DNA of 64,000 nt from the NCBI GenBank assembly GCA_013397455.1, contig VYZB01000016.1:913069-977068 (forward strand). Direction: 5' to 3'. Within the stretch, counting starts at the first letter, position 1. Every line of letters begins with the position of its first letter. Positions 24,900 to 36,662 of the stretch are shown here, piece after piece. The translations under genes and the position numbers were made by a program. The notes beneath the pieces were generated by a model. That model had not been told where the DNA came from. It ran no database searches and was given only the letters and a program-made list of their open reading frames with translations. This stretch comes from Crotophaga sulcirostris. Lineage: Eukaryota; Chordata; Aves; Cuculiformes; Crotophagidae.

Positions 24900-27800
24900 A
24901 AACTCTTGATTCATATGTAAAAGATGCAGAGGTATTTATATTTAACTGGAAAGGGAAAGACGCCAAACTACGTACATATTAGAGTTGTAAAAAAAAAAGA
25001 CAGCATAGGAAATGTAGGATTGTTCTTGAGGTCTTTTCCCAATTTATTTTAAATTATGTATTTTAGATAGCAAATTCCTTGTTCAGTGACTCTCTAGCTA
25101 GTTCTTTGCTGGTGAATTTCAATGCTAATAAATTAAGTTGAGATAGACAAAATAAAAATTAAACCAATTTTGAATATGCTGGCATTGAAAGAAAATAACT
25201 TGGGTAGTCTGGACATGTTGTATCCCTGGCTGATTCTTTCCTTTAGTGAGTCATTGTTTTCTTGTAAATGTTGATTACTTCTCCATCTATGTTTATGAAA
25301 ATTTCAGCTAAACTGGGCTGTTGCAACTAGTAAGCATCAGTATATTATCCATACACACCTAAAGGAAAAATGTGCACTCTGATTTCTGTCTTAAGAATAC
25401 AGCATAATTTTATATAACACAAGAATACTTCTACAAAATTTTCTTACAATTTTTTAACATACAAAATAAGGAATGGTAGCAACCTAGATATATATGCAAA
25501 AAATAAAGTAAAATTCACTGTAAGTTTGTTACAAGGAGATATATGTTTGAACCGCTTACATGCAATGAGATTGGGACAAAAACATAAATTAATGAGTAAA
25601 TTTACTCTGACTATTCAAGAGAATGAAACAATAGCAACAAATAAACTTTTAAGAATATCCAACCAAAAATGAGGTTTAGGAATGTGAAGGTTTTGGAAAT
25701 TATGCTACATAGGTACTAAAGTTTATGCTAGGACTTGACCCTCTGTGGGCTGAAGTGAGCAATCTGTCATTCACTTCATGCCCATAGCTATTTATGAGAC
25801 ACAGAAAAAATATCCCTGTGACTGAATTCTCTGGAGAATCTGATGAACTAGGAACCTTCTGAATGTATTTGACTCACACAATTTGTACTGCATTCAGCTA
25901 TAGTAAATTTTACAGAGGAAAACCTGGTACTGGCATGGTGCTGGTGATGATGGTGGTACACATTTTTATTATTCCTTAAGGGTTAGAGAAATCTTCCACA
26001 TTTAATTTCTCCTTCAGCTTGTTTGACTTAGCTTGTTCCCCCACCCCCGAAGAGGGCCTACTCCAGCTAAGGAAACAAAATAGCACACTTTTCTCTGACC
26101 TGCAGTGAATGTCCACGACCAAGACTAGGGACAGATCACAAGAGGACCAGGGACAGATCAGAACATGACTGTATCCAGGGAGATGGAGGCCTGACATCCT
26201 GCCCTTGCTTCTAAAACTGCTTTTCTATTTCATTTTTATGTGAAATGTACCATTGTTAGGTCTATTTGCAGGTATGGACCCAGGCAACATTTTCTAAGTG
26301 GTTTTACTGAATCCTTCTTGGTCCCCGTTTCAACAAAATATGAAGGCACATACTTAGCATTGAAAATCAACTGCAAAATTGTTACCAGTGGAACATTCAT
26401 TTATGTAAAACTGGAATTGTATTGTCCTACATCATGTGATTAGACCTATATATTTGTGCTATCCCATATTTGTGCTATGAGTTTTGATGCTTAAGGAGCC
26501 AGTAGTAGAGGATCCAACTATCTCATTAAAATGTCACTGTTATGTGTCTGATATAATGACAGAAGTGACCCTTAATTCTACATTTTATATGAATTTCATT
26601 TTTACAACCATTTTTTACCAAAAAAGGGTGGACATGGACAAGAGAATTAGCTTAGAAATTACATACTTACCAGGTTGCATTATGCCTGAAATTTCTTAAG
26701 GCTTCTGCAGCAAAGTAGGAAAAACTGATTCTTGCCATGCAAAGAAGGAAGATGTTGTAGTGCTTGCCATTCCTAGCATAACAAATATGTGAGGAAGGGT
26801 GAAGGATGGAATTAGGTTTTACAGCTAGCCTTGCTGCTTCTCCAGAAGGACAGGGAGATCCTCCTTCCTCCTTGTATTTTGTTCTTGTACCCTGCAGCTG
26901 GAACCAGACAAGGTCCCCAGAGCTTTGGCATTGACAATGCAGGTAAGGAGACTGAGATTGTTCCAGTACAAGAAGCTGTTGGCTGCTGTAGGTAGATGTC
27001 ATCTTTGCTGATCTTTACATCCTGCCTTAAGTGCTTCTTGTGGTACATCATCAGAACATGCCAAAAATTTTTAAATACGCTTATCCATTTAATTTTATAA
27101 ATATAGAAATGCTTTTCTTTCCTTCCCAAGAGCAGAAGCACAGAAGGACAGAGTGGTATAGGACCACATAGGAAGTCCCTGATAACACAAGACCTTGAAT
27201 TCATCTCAAGTCCTAAAGACCGTTAGTGAGCTGATCCTTTTTCTTCTATGTATGTCTTTGTAGTTTTGCTAGAAAATTTTATAAAGATGCAATTATCGTT
27301 TTCTCCTGGGCTGTTCTACAGCCTATTTATATCTCTGGCTCTGCAAGCTGAGTAGGTATATTTTTTAAACCAGTAAGTCAATTGGTATATATAGTATTCC
27401 TATGTTTAAAAATGCCTTTGAAGACTCATCCAAAGCTCACTGAAGCCAATAACATCTTTGTTTAATTTCAGTACAATATGTATGAGGATGTGGATGAAAA
27501 GAGAAACTGTGGTCCTGCTTCTGCCCTGAGAATTAAAGCAGGCATGCTTGAAGGTGTAGGACATAATTTACTTGTAAATGTAATGAAAGTATCTGAGATC
27601 CCCAAGACTTCACAAAAATGGTTCAGTTTCACACTTTCTGAAGTGTATCCTACAGTCTAAAGCAGAGCCTATCTGAATAAAAATTAGACATACAGGTATC
27701 TTCTCTGTGGAGATTTTTTCAGCTACTTTCCTTCTCTTCTGAATTCAGCAAGACTGGAGAGAATATGTATCTCACCATTTAAAACAGATCTAGAATAACA

Positions 27801-30800
27801 TTGGAACCTACAAGAACACTGTAGAGCAAGCAAAAGTAACTGCCTGAGTTTTGCTTTACATAGCAACTTTTTTGTTGGGCCAATGTCTATCATTAAGAAG
27901 ATTATTTTCAAGCAAAGCTACAGCAAACTGAAAGTCCTGTTGAGCCATACAGTTAAAAATGTTCTGAAGCCCCCTGGACAGATTTGCTGCTAATTGTGGA
28001 AACATTGTATCTTATGAAATAAAGAAATTATGGAATGGAAAATCTTCATGCATCAATTTTTAGACTTTTTCAAAAAAATAGAAACTGATAGCTACCCCTG
28101 ATCTTTAAAGCAATAGCAGCATGAAAAAAAACATAATATGTCAATGTTTTATCGTTAACAGAGTTGATTATTTTCTAAAATAAAACTTACAGAGATGGCT
28201 ACTTCCTTGATTTTTTTTTTAGTCTGGGAAAATATGTTGTTTCTAACAAAATATTACTAAATAAGAAGTGTGATAGTCCCCATTTAAACTTTGGCACAAT
28301 CTTTTGGGTTTCTAACTTCAAAATATCTTTATTTCAGACTTCTATTAACTGTAAATTATAATACAAGAAATCAACTATGACACAAACTGTTTTGATTTGA
28401 TCTTAAACAATTTTTCTAGGTAAGGGAGAAAAATGCGCACCACTCTGAAGAGTGAATACATGTTCGGGAACACCAAAGTATGCTCATTAAGCTCACAAAC
28501 CTTTCAGCTGTTGGCAATAGCTCATTCCTGATAAATACAAGATGACTCCGTTGTACTGTGAGTACAATAGTGCTGTGAGGCTGCAAAACCAGTTTTGAAC
28601 TGCAGAACACTTGAATCTCAGTGAGACATTTGCTGATGAGATGTGATCAGACAGAACTATTATTTGTCTTGTGAGCCTTCGGTACCATCTGAAGTCAGTA
28701 CGATTTTTGTAGACCTCTGGTTGAACTGCTCTACTTTCACTGTAAATTTACCATATGAAGACAACAAAAGTTGCTACAAGGAGAAAGATCATGGATTTCT
28801 GGTAACTCAAACACTTTGTGCTGTCTTTAGCTCAAAACCCCAAATTTCAGGATGTTTCTTGATCGTTAAACCTTTTGCACATCTTCAGTTTTCTCAATTA
28901 TCCATCCATCTCAGCAATCAGTCCATTGTTACTGAGGAAATACACTTCGAGAAGCGTATTAGGAAGTCCATTTCAGTCATTATTTTATAAGGAATAATGA
29001 CCACTTTGTTACATTAGTGGCTTTCTGGTTCTAATCAGACATTTATTTTTCACATTCACCAAAAGAGGATGTACAGCACATGTTAAGTGAACTGTGTGTG
29101 TACCATATGGCTAAGAAGAATAAATGCTTTATAAAACAGAGAGAGTGAAAGGGGAAGAGTAAGGTAATATAATAGATAATGAATTCAGCTACATTATAAG
29201 ATTTTATCATTATGAGGTTGCAAAGATGAAGAAATAATATGGAGCACACATGGATTTTAAACCCTGGTGACTGAATTTGACTTTTAGTATGCTAAGTTGC
29301 AGTTTCTTTTCCCTCATCCTGATCAGACGACTCTGTAGTCATGAAATGATAAAGATGGAAGGCTTAAGTCTTATATAGTTGTACTATCTAACTCCAGCTT
29401 CAGCACATTGAGTTCAGATATAATGGAATCTGTGTTTGGCTGGGCAATTTTTCTGAATTGCTAAAAACACAAATTTGAAGAAATTATCAGAATGTAAACT
29501 GTTGCAGAGCTACCTCCTTTAATTCTTACACAGCCTCATCTTGATAATGCCACATTTCACAGAAGTGTTAACTTTGAAAGTTAAATACACTGAATACTCA
29601 CACTTTCACCTTTAGATTGTGTATTACACATTCCTGGTTGTACCCCACATACTGTCTGTAATTTTGCTTACATAGTTTATAAATCATGATTTTTAGAGCT
29701 ACAGATTATTTAATACTGATATTTAAAAACTCTGCTCATTAGATTCCTAATCTGTGTCTCTCCTTTAAGAAGCATATTATCATAATTGGCGATATCAATA
29801 ATTTTAATTAAAGTAAGTAACAGACCTGTGCCCTGATTTTATGATTTAAAGGAAGTTACTGAGAACCTTCCAGTTCTTAACGTATAATTTAGGATCAGCT
29901 AAACACACACAAGACCTTACTTATTGGAGAATCAGAGTAAGAGGTGTATAAATCCATATTAGTTTTTCTTTCCAACTCTTGTTCCAGGTATACCTGATAG
30001 ATTTATTGCTTGATTGTGATTCAGTAGTCTGACTTCCTGCAGTGATTTCCAAAAGTCTGCAGGCAGGAATATACCTTTACTGCTGCAAAAGATTATGACA
30101 TCATGGATGTTAAAAAGAATGAATGATGTGGTTAGCCATGCATTCAATATATTACTAGAGAGAGGGTTATATGGAAACATGGCCTTTCTGTCAGGTGGAA
30201 TCAATGAGATATATAATTTGTTTTGTCTTTCTCTTAAAAGAACAAGGGAAAGGAGATAATCTGTCTTAATAAGGGCATGCTTAGAGTATCAACCAACTAG
30301 AAAGTAATATATTTTTAAACATCCATATGTGATCCCCTTATTAAATTAGGATGTTGAGCTAAATTTAAAGTATCAATATATAAATCAGTCAGTCAGTTAA
30401 ATTAGCCAGTTTTATACTGATAAATGGGAGTTAATAAAGCAATTACTTCTTTCTGAACCATAAGGCTCTGGTTTCCAAATCAGTTGTATGAGTTATAGAT
30501 TAGTGACATAATTTACAAGTTTTCATTTACGTGACTTATATCCTTGATTTCTGAGGAATTAGTCTTTTATTGTATTAAAGGCACAACAAAACAGCATTTG
30601 CGTAATATTAAGGCTGGGGCAAAGCAACAAACCTCTCTGACTTCTCAATTTATAGTCACACAGTGTTCCTTACTTTAGCTGCTGTTGTTCATAACATACA
30701 GAGAGTTAAGGACAGAATTGTTGCCTTAATATTCAAGGTCATGACTTTTCAATATGTGTGTCATGACCTGTGTTCTATACCTGTAGAGTTTTGCCTTTTT

Positions 30801-32084
30801 TTCCTCTCATTTTTGTAAGCACACACCAGTAGCAGGCAGTTCTGCACCTATGTTGGCCTTTTGCTATGAAAGAGGTGATATTAAAACTTGTCAGTGTATT
30901 GCCACATAACCTTCACATTTTCTATTTTTATGAGGCTCAGCTTTGCAGAGGTTGATGTCATTAAGGAGTTGGAAATGATTACAATGTGAGCAAGGTCAAA
31001 CTTATATAGTGTGTGTCATAAATAAATTTTAATTTTAATTTTTCACACGCTTTTCTCCTTTTAATGCTTACTGCCTGGTATTTATCTTATTATTCTGCTC
31101 AGACAGAAATACCCTGTCTTTTGGACCACACAAGACTTGAAGAGCTGAACAAACTAACTGAAGGCAGGTAGTATTTTACTAAAGCCCAATTAGTTATTTA
31201 CAAAGCAGTTCTAAAATTCAAGAAAGAGCTCGTGGTTTGCTGATTAAACTCTTTATTATCCTCTACTGTGTTACTGGTTAGGAGCACGGTAACATCAGTG
31301 GTAATAGCCATTGTGAAAGAAAGTAAAAAGAACATTTCAGGAAGACTTCATGATGCATACTGATGGTGCCTGTGTAGTTCAGTTCATTCAGTGTTTCAAA
31401 AACCAAAATCAAAATAAAAAAAAAACCAAATCAGTAAAAGAATATTCTGGTTGAAAATGTTACATTTCTCATGAAAAACATATTTGTATGGGAAGAAATA
31501 AACAGCAAGCTGATATCAAACCTGGTTACATAGTGCCTAAGACACCCCAGATTAAAGTAAGAAATTAATAAGAACACAGCCAAAAAATCCAAGCAGAAAT
31601 AAAGAAGCCAACAGCCCATTTAAGCAGTATTTGGGGTGGGGGAGGGCGGAATTAACAAGATTTATGTGGCCAAAAGTAGGATTGCCCTGAGATCTGGCCC
31701 AAATGTCAGACTCTGTTTCTCAGACTAGCAGAATTAACAGTGGTGTGGTGAAAGAGTAACTTTAGTTTTTTATTTCCTTTGTTATGTTTACTTTGCAGGC
31801 AATTCAGAAACTGGATTTAGCACTAAACATGGACCGAACCATTTGAAAGATTGGTTTCCATGTCCCCAACATATCTTCATTCAAATACCAACATCTAATA
31901 GACAGGCAAGACTCCTAGAATTTGTCTTTCCTAATGGCATGACCAATTCTGTTGTGAAATGTGGAGCCAGTGAACTTGGGCACTCACTATAAAGAAAGTA
32001 TTTTGAATAACAAAAGGAACTTTCCTATGACAAAAATTTCAGATTTTTCCCACTGAAATGCGTTAAATTACTCTGAAATACTTA
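24900..32084. other. Non-coding AT-rich DNA
   Basis: No supported gene over about 7 kb. A 130-codon and a 111-codon open frame overlap on the minus strand around 26667-27204 but resemble no family I know. A strong donor at 26666 (CCTG|GTAAGTAT) with a pyrimidine-rich acceptor 34 bases upstream is too short to support an exon. A G-rich patch lies at 31632-31649. Confidence 0.55.
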
Positions 32085-32670
32085 CCCCAAAATTACTATA
32101 CACCAGTATAAGCACAGTGCATTAAATATTTTAAAGCTCATGAAGCCCGAGCTTCAATTATTAATGAGCCAAACAATAACTCACAACAGAGGTCGTCAGG
32201 TGGTGATCTCCCTGGTATGTATTTGGGACTAAGTATGGTTTTCAGATGTCAAACTGTATAAAAAGGCTTCTAAGGAAATATTATAATGGGTTTTCTGTAA
32301 TTTTACCAAAATTTACCCTCAGGCCTTAGATAATTGGATAATATCTGCTATGTCAAACAGCTTTGACTAGAGCAATTTGGCCTGCACTACTGGCATTAAT
32401 ATTATCACAAGACAATTAATATGTCTGCCTGTTATGTTGACATTACGTATCATCCGAACCACACGCCTGCTTAACAGAAAGGTAAATAGTTTTAAATTAA
32501 ACATAAACTAACCAGCACTACCGAATAGAATATATACCTAATAAAGTACTAAAGCATCTTAATAAACTTAATTAAAAAGGCGAATATCTCATAGACCTAA
32601 CAGAAACTGGTTAAAATTGCTAAACTATCTCAGCGTTGACACGGGAGCAGCCAAACTCCTTTTTTTTAAC
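32085..32670. other. Candidate conserved non-coding element with homeodomain-type motifs
   Basis: The block is dense in TAAT-core motifs typical of homeodomain binding (CAATTATTAATGAG near 32155, ACAATTAATATG near 32412, CTTAATTAAAA near 32568). It keeps about nine CpGs in AT-rich DNA and has no coding frame. It contains a nested inverted repeat at 32136-32169: GCTCAT pairs with ATGAGC around GAAGC-CCGA-GCTTC. This is the texture of vertebrate developmental enhancers in gene deserts. Conservation itself cannot be seen from one sequence, so the call is an inference. Confidence 0.35.
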
Positions 32671-34322
32671 ACACCTTTCTTTTTTCAACCTCAGTGAAAA
32701 TGAACTTTATTGATAATTTAAAAAAAAATGGGATTTAGGCAGAACTTTATTTTTCCCTCAGTCATCTATAATTTTATGGGATTTTAGAGAGTATAACTTC
32801 CCTTAATATACCTTCCAGGCGCTAAAGAAAAGCTATTTGTTTACAGTGTGCAGAGCAATACCAGATCTGGCTGGTCTGGAGACAAGATTTCCCAGACTTT
32901 TGATCTGCAGGCTCTGGTTTCCAGAATGTTGAGATCCATGTTAAAAACGGAATCTGGTGTACAGAGTCTGTTCATCCCATTGCTACAGTTATAAAACAGA
33001 ACCAAAAAAAGAATAAATGCTGAGAAGAGACGGTTAAAGTTATAGAATACTACTGTATGAGTAGTGACCAAAAGGACAACAGTCTGTATAAAGGAGGTAT
33101 TACAAAATTGAGAAATATTTGTAAAAGCTGAACATAAGATGTTTATTTACTTTTTCTTCACACAAGAAATCAGTCCATGAAAACAGTGACAACAGAAGTC
33201 CTTTTTTTCTCTCCTCACATAACTAAATATTGGTCACAGAGTACTATGGTATGGAGCTGTTAGCTGTTGAGTGCTACAGAAGGCAAAAATACACAAATAC
33301 GTGGATTCAAAAAATTCTAAACCAGTGATTAGAAAACAGATTGAGATTGAGAGATTATATCAGATTATTCTGTATTTGTTATTTATATCCCTACATGACC
33401 ACTGTTGAGTGGCATACAGGGCTATACAGACCCTTGTGCCAACTTTGAATGGCTTTTAATACCGTCAGGATCCATGACCCTTATGACATATTTAGCTGTC
33501 AAAGGGTTACAGAAAGGAAAAAGTCTCACCAGTGATGACTGATTTTTACCCCATCTCCTAAATTGCCCTCCAGACTAGATCTTTCTCTTACTCTGCTGGG
33601 GTTTCCTTTCTTTTCACCATTTCCTTCTTGTCACATACTCTCCTTTCAGCGTTCTTATTAGGAGGATGTTGCAGAAGGAAAGAACTTAATTCCTGTGTGT
33701 TGAATACTGATATTCTCTATGGCCATGTCTGTGCTCTACAGGCAGTAATTTTTTCTTCAGATTGACTGTTGAGCATGAGGCGTGAACTAGATGATTGAAT
33801 CTACTGTCTTCCAATCCTGAAACCTTTGTCTGAACGCAGTCTGAGCTCTCTTTTTACAAGAATGAAGGAGTATCCTAACAAACAAAAAGCCAACAAACGA
33901 GATACACACAGTGCCCTGGTTAACCATTTACCACTGTATTATCTGAAGCCACCAGCTTATTTGGCATATATGGGAAAATGCAGTACTAATAGAGAACTAA
34001 TGTAAAAATACATAGCCTCGCATAATATTCCCTTCTATACTAGGAGTGTGGTATTTATACAATTGCACTAGATCATTGGATGAAAGCAAATCTTGTGAGA
34101 ATACTAAAAACATGGTAGGTTTTAGGTACTATAAATTAATATTGCTTAAGCTTGATCCTGAAGACAAGTTACATTTGTGCAAACTGATGGTATGTCTAAA
34201 CTGGAAAAGACCAAACAAACCCAGAAGAGGAAAAATACATCCACTCTGTAATTATGATTCTGACTTCTAATGAAAAGGCCGAGTTGATTCTGGATCTCCA
34301 GGTCATGATACCAGTAACCTGT
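32671..34322. other. Non-coding AT-rich DNA
   Basis: No coding or repeat signal was recognised between the candidate conserved block and the microsatellite that precedes the first mariner copy. Confidence 0.55.
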
Positions 34323-34370
34323 GTATATATATATGTATATATATATATATATATACATATATACACATAT
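34323..34370. repeat. (TA)n microsatellite
   Basis: About 48 bases of TA repeats with a few G and C interruptions. It lies five bases before the left end of the mariner copy. Mariner elements insert at TA, so this tract offered targets, or the repeat may have expanded after insertion. Confidence 0.9.
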
Positions 34371-34375
34371 GCACA

Positions 34376-34938
34376 TGAGGTCTGACACAAAAACCCTGAG
34401 ACTAGCCCTGTAGCTCAGGAACCAAGAGTGGGAGTGGAGAGACAAAGAGATGGCTAAAGAACATGTTCTAACCTATCACAGAGAGACAAGGCTCAATTTG
34501 ATGGCTTCACTCAGTATGTGTGGATATGTATTCGAATATAATTTTTTTACCCTTGATGAGAAAATGTCCGTGTGCACCAGCCCATAATGCTCTGTCTTTG
34601 GAGCAGTTTTTAGGTAATAACAACATCACTGTGCTTCAGTATCCACCCTATTCACCAGACTTGTCTCCCTGCGATTTCTATCTTTTCCTAAAGACCAAGT
34701 GAGTGCTTAAAGGAACCCATTTTTTTAGTGCTAGAAGATGTGAACACAAAAACGATGGAGATTCTGAAGAGACTCTCAGAAAATGATCTGTGGAATTGTT
34801 TTGAAGACTGGCAGCATCGTATGCAGCTGTGTGTCAACTCAGAAGGGAACTATTTTGAAGGTGATTGTAGTTAATACTTTTCTGAATTTGTTAAATAATA
34901 AGAGTTACGGGCACAGTCTTTTTTTGTGTTGGATCTCA
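34376..34938 (+). mobile_element. Internally deleted mariner (Tc1/mariner superfamily) copy 1
   Basis: A 563-bp element. The left end TGAGGTCTGACACAAAAACC and the right end, read inward as TGAGATCCAACACAAAAAAA, form terminal inverted repeats of roughly 20-30 bp. TA follows the right end at 34939-34940; the left flank reads CA, a probable decayed TA duplication. The interior encodes only the C-terminal part of a mariner transposase. The helix-turn-helix region and first catalytic Asp are deleted, so the copy cannot move by itself. A second copy at 48065-48634 has the same structure. Confidence 0.88.
34553..34877 (+). pseudogene. Mariner transposase C-terminal remnant
   Basis: The frame through 34573-34702 reads CAPAHNALSLEQFLG, then PPYSPDLSPCDFYLF, the hallmark of the mariner D,D34D catalytic domain. 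The last Asp (SPCD) is present. Thirty-four residues separate it from the position of the second Asp, where mariners have HDNAPAH but this copy has CPCAPAH, so that Asp is lost. A stop follows at 34700-34702. Further on, the frame DLWNCFEDWQHRMQLCV, then YFEGD and a stop at about 34875, is the normal transposase C terminus, so at least one frame break separates the parts. A full mariner transposase is about 345 residues; here only the last third survives. Non-functional. Confidence 0.82.
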
Positions 34939-34979
34939 TATAGAGAGAGAGAGACAGAGTGAGAGAGAGATAGAGTGAG
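34939..34979. repeat. (GA)n-rich simple repeat
   Basis: An imperfect GAGA tract begins directly at the right end of the mariner copy and runs for about 40 bases. Confidence 0.8.
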
Positions 34980-36074
34980 GATTCAGCTGCTATGTTCAAA
35001 TCGTTGACCAGATAAGAACTAAATTTTCATATCTGATTGCTCTGAGTTAGTTTAATTGTTTACATTTACCTTTTTTTCTCTATTTAGCATAGAGAACAAT
35101 TGTTCTAAATGACCACATGGTAATGACAGTTAATGTAAGCAAAAAACCAAAATGCTTTTGGCTTTGAAAAAAGAGAAAATTAGATCAAATTCAGGCTGTG
35201 TGTACTAAACATTCTCCAAAATGTTGCAGATGGATTGAATGAAAAACTGATTTTGATAACTGGTTCCAACTCTGAAACAACAATACTTATAAATTCTATT
35301 GAGATGATTAGACCTACAGTTTAGCATCTATCATTTGAGATAGACTAGCATGATAACTGGTAGAAATAACTCCTCACACACCCCAGCTATTCTTTTTCCT
35401 CTGGTATGGCTGATATCACTGATATTCAGTTGCTCATCTTGGTGAATTTGGCACATGTTAAATGACCCAATCAGAGGGGTTTTTTTTTTGTTGGTTTTGT
35501 TGTTTTTTCTTGTGTCTCCGAGGTTGTATTCTTAGATCTCATGCACAAAACTGTAAAAACTGCCGACAAAATTCCCAGGCTGCAAAGATGCAATGGAAAA
35601 TAACCTTATACAGTCATTCTTTGTTTGGATTACCATGAGATATTTTGTAATGGCAACACCAATGTAAACCATTTTGGATGGTTTCATCCACTTCCCTGTC
35701 TCTAGAGAAATTTGGGTGCTTCTTTTTGGCTCTGCCATGTCGTTGCCCTCTGGAGACCTCATTGGCTGGTGCAGGCAGATGCCCTTCCCTCTGGAGGCAG
35801 CACTTTTGAGCACATGGCTATACAGGATATGCAGGTGCCGGCGAGGTGCAAGAGTCCAGAGGGATTTTACTTCTGCGTGCCAATAGTGGACCTTCAGGTC
35901 TCATTCTCATCACCTTTATTGAAGCTCCACTTTCTGGGGAAGATTTACATTCTCTTGACAGCGAAGAGTTAAACGAGAGAAAAAAAGATTTTTACACAGC
36001 CCTGTAAAAGTCATGTTTTGCTGGCAGACAGCAGCAAACTTGCTAGGCTTTCTTCATTAGAGCCTTCCCATTTA
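34980..36074. other. Non-coding DNA with a GC-richer centre
   Basis: A T-rich run lies at about 35480-35510. The centre (about 35690-35890) is GC-richer with short open frames on both strands and the paired CTCF-like motifs listed below. No exon is supported. Confidence 0.5.
35741..35800 (-). promoter_or_regulatory. Pair of CTCF-like motifs in tandem
   Basis: Read on the minus strand, GTCTCCAGAGGGCAACG (35741-35757) and TGCCTCCAGAGGGAAGG (35783-35799) both resemble the CTCF core and share orientation about 42 bases apart. Each departs from the consensus at the A of CCA. They share CTCCAGAGGG, so a small local duplication is an alternative explanation. Prediction from motif only. Confidence 0.25.
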
Positions 36075-36330
36075 AGCCATCAGCGTCATTTTGTGAGGAC
36101 ATCAAACATGTGTACACCAGATGCCTGCAACGCAGAGCAGCACTAAGGACCTGACTCAACTTAACAATAATCTGCGGACAGCGGGTGTGAACCTGAGCTG
36201 GACCAACACCTCATCAGACTGCATGGCTAATTGATTTCAAAATTAGAGTTGGTATTTCTGAACAATAATCTTAAAAGGCAGCAATAAAATACATCAGAAT
36301 CCTTTGAGCTAGCCAAGCTTTCATCCAAAT
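36075..36330. other. GC-richer block, possible conserved non-coding element
   Basis: Four CpGs (CAGCGTC, AACGC, CTGCGG, CAGCGGG) and a homeodomain-type GCTAATTGATTTC (36226-36238) occur in a locally GC-richer stretch without a supported reading frame. A regulatory role is an inference from texture. Confidence 0.25.
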
Positions 36331-36605
36331 GGCTTATTACAAAGAGCTGGCACACCTGAACTTTGGCATAGACAAATAAATCCCAAAACAGTAAATGGAA
36401 ACCACATTTGGCACTGGAGGTTTGTCAAGAGAAGTTTGTAGTCATCAGGAAACAAGATTTTGGATTTTTTTCCTTAGTGGCAGGAAATCATTCACGGGAT
36501 GTATTTTTCTCCAAATGCTGTGATTTATGCAATGAAAATATGGGTAGTGTTGAGCAGAATGTGCTTTTCTTTTTTTTTTTTTTTTTAACATTTCCCAATC
36601 TTCAG

Positions 36606-36662
36606 GATCCCAGAAGCGCTAAAAGCACAGAGGTTACAGTTATCCCAACAGTGATAACTTAA
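36606..36662 (+). other. Possible terminal-exon coding end, unrecognised
   Basis: A 16-T tract at 36571-36586 and the acceptor CCCAATCTTCAG precede a frame of 18 codons, DPRSAKSTEVTVIPTVIT, then TAA. Two poly(A) signals AATAAA follow at 36755-36760 and 37122-37127, at distances suiting a short 3' UTR. No upstream exon was linked, one other frame is also open here, and AATAAA is common in AT-rich DNA. Chance or a non-coding transcript end are equally plausible. Confidence 0.17.

Noticed and set aside
26667..27204. Overlapping 111- and 130-codon frames on the minus strand with a strong donor at 26666
   Set aside because: The nearest good acceptor leaves only a 34-base exon, longer versions lack a convincing acceptor, and neither peptide is recognisable.
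28191..28223. 33-base open segment between a minus-strand acceptor and a CTCT|GTAAGT donor
   Set aside because: It is very short and mostly a poly-A run encoding Lys, so the open frame carries no information.
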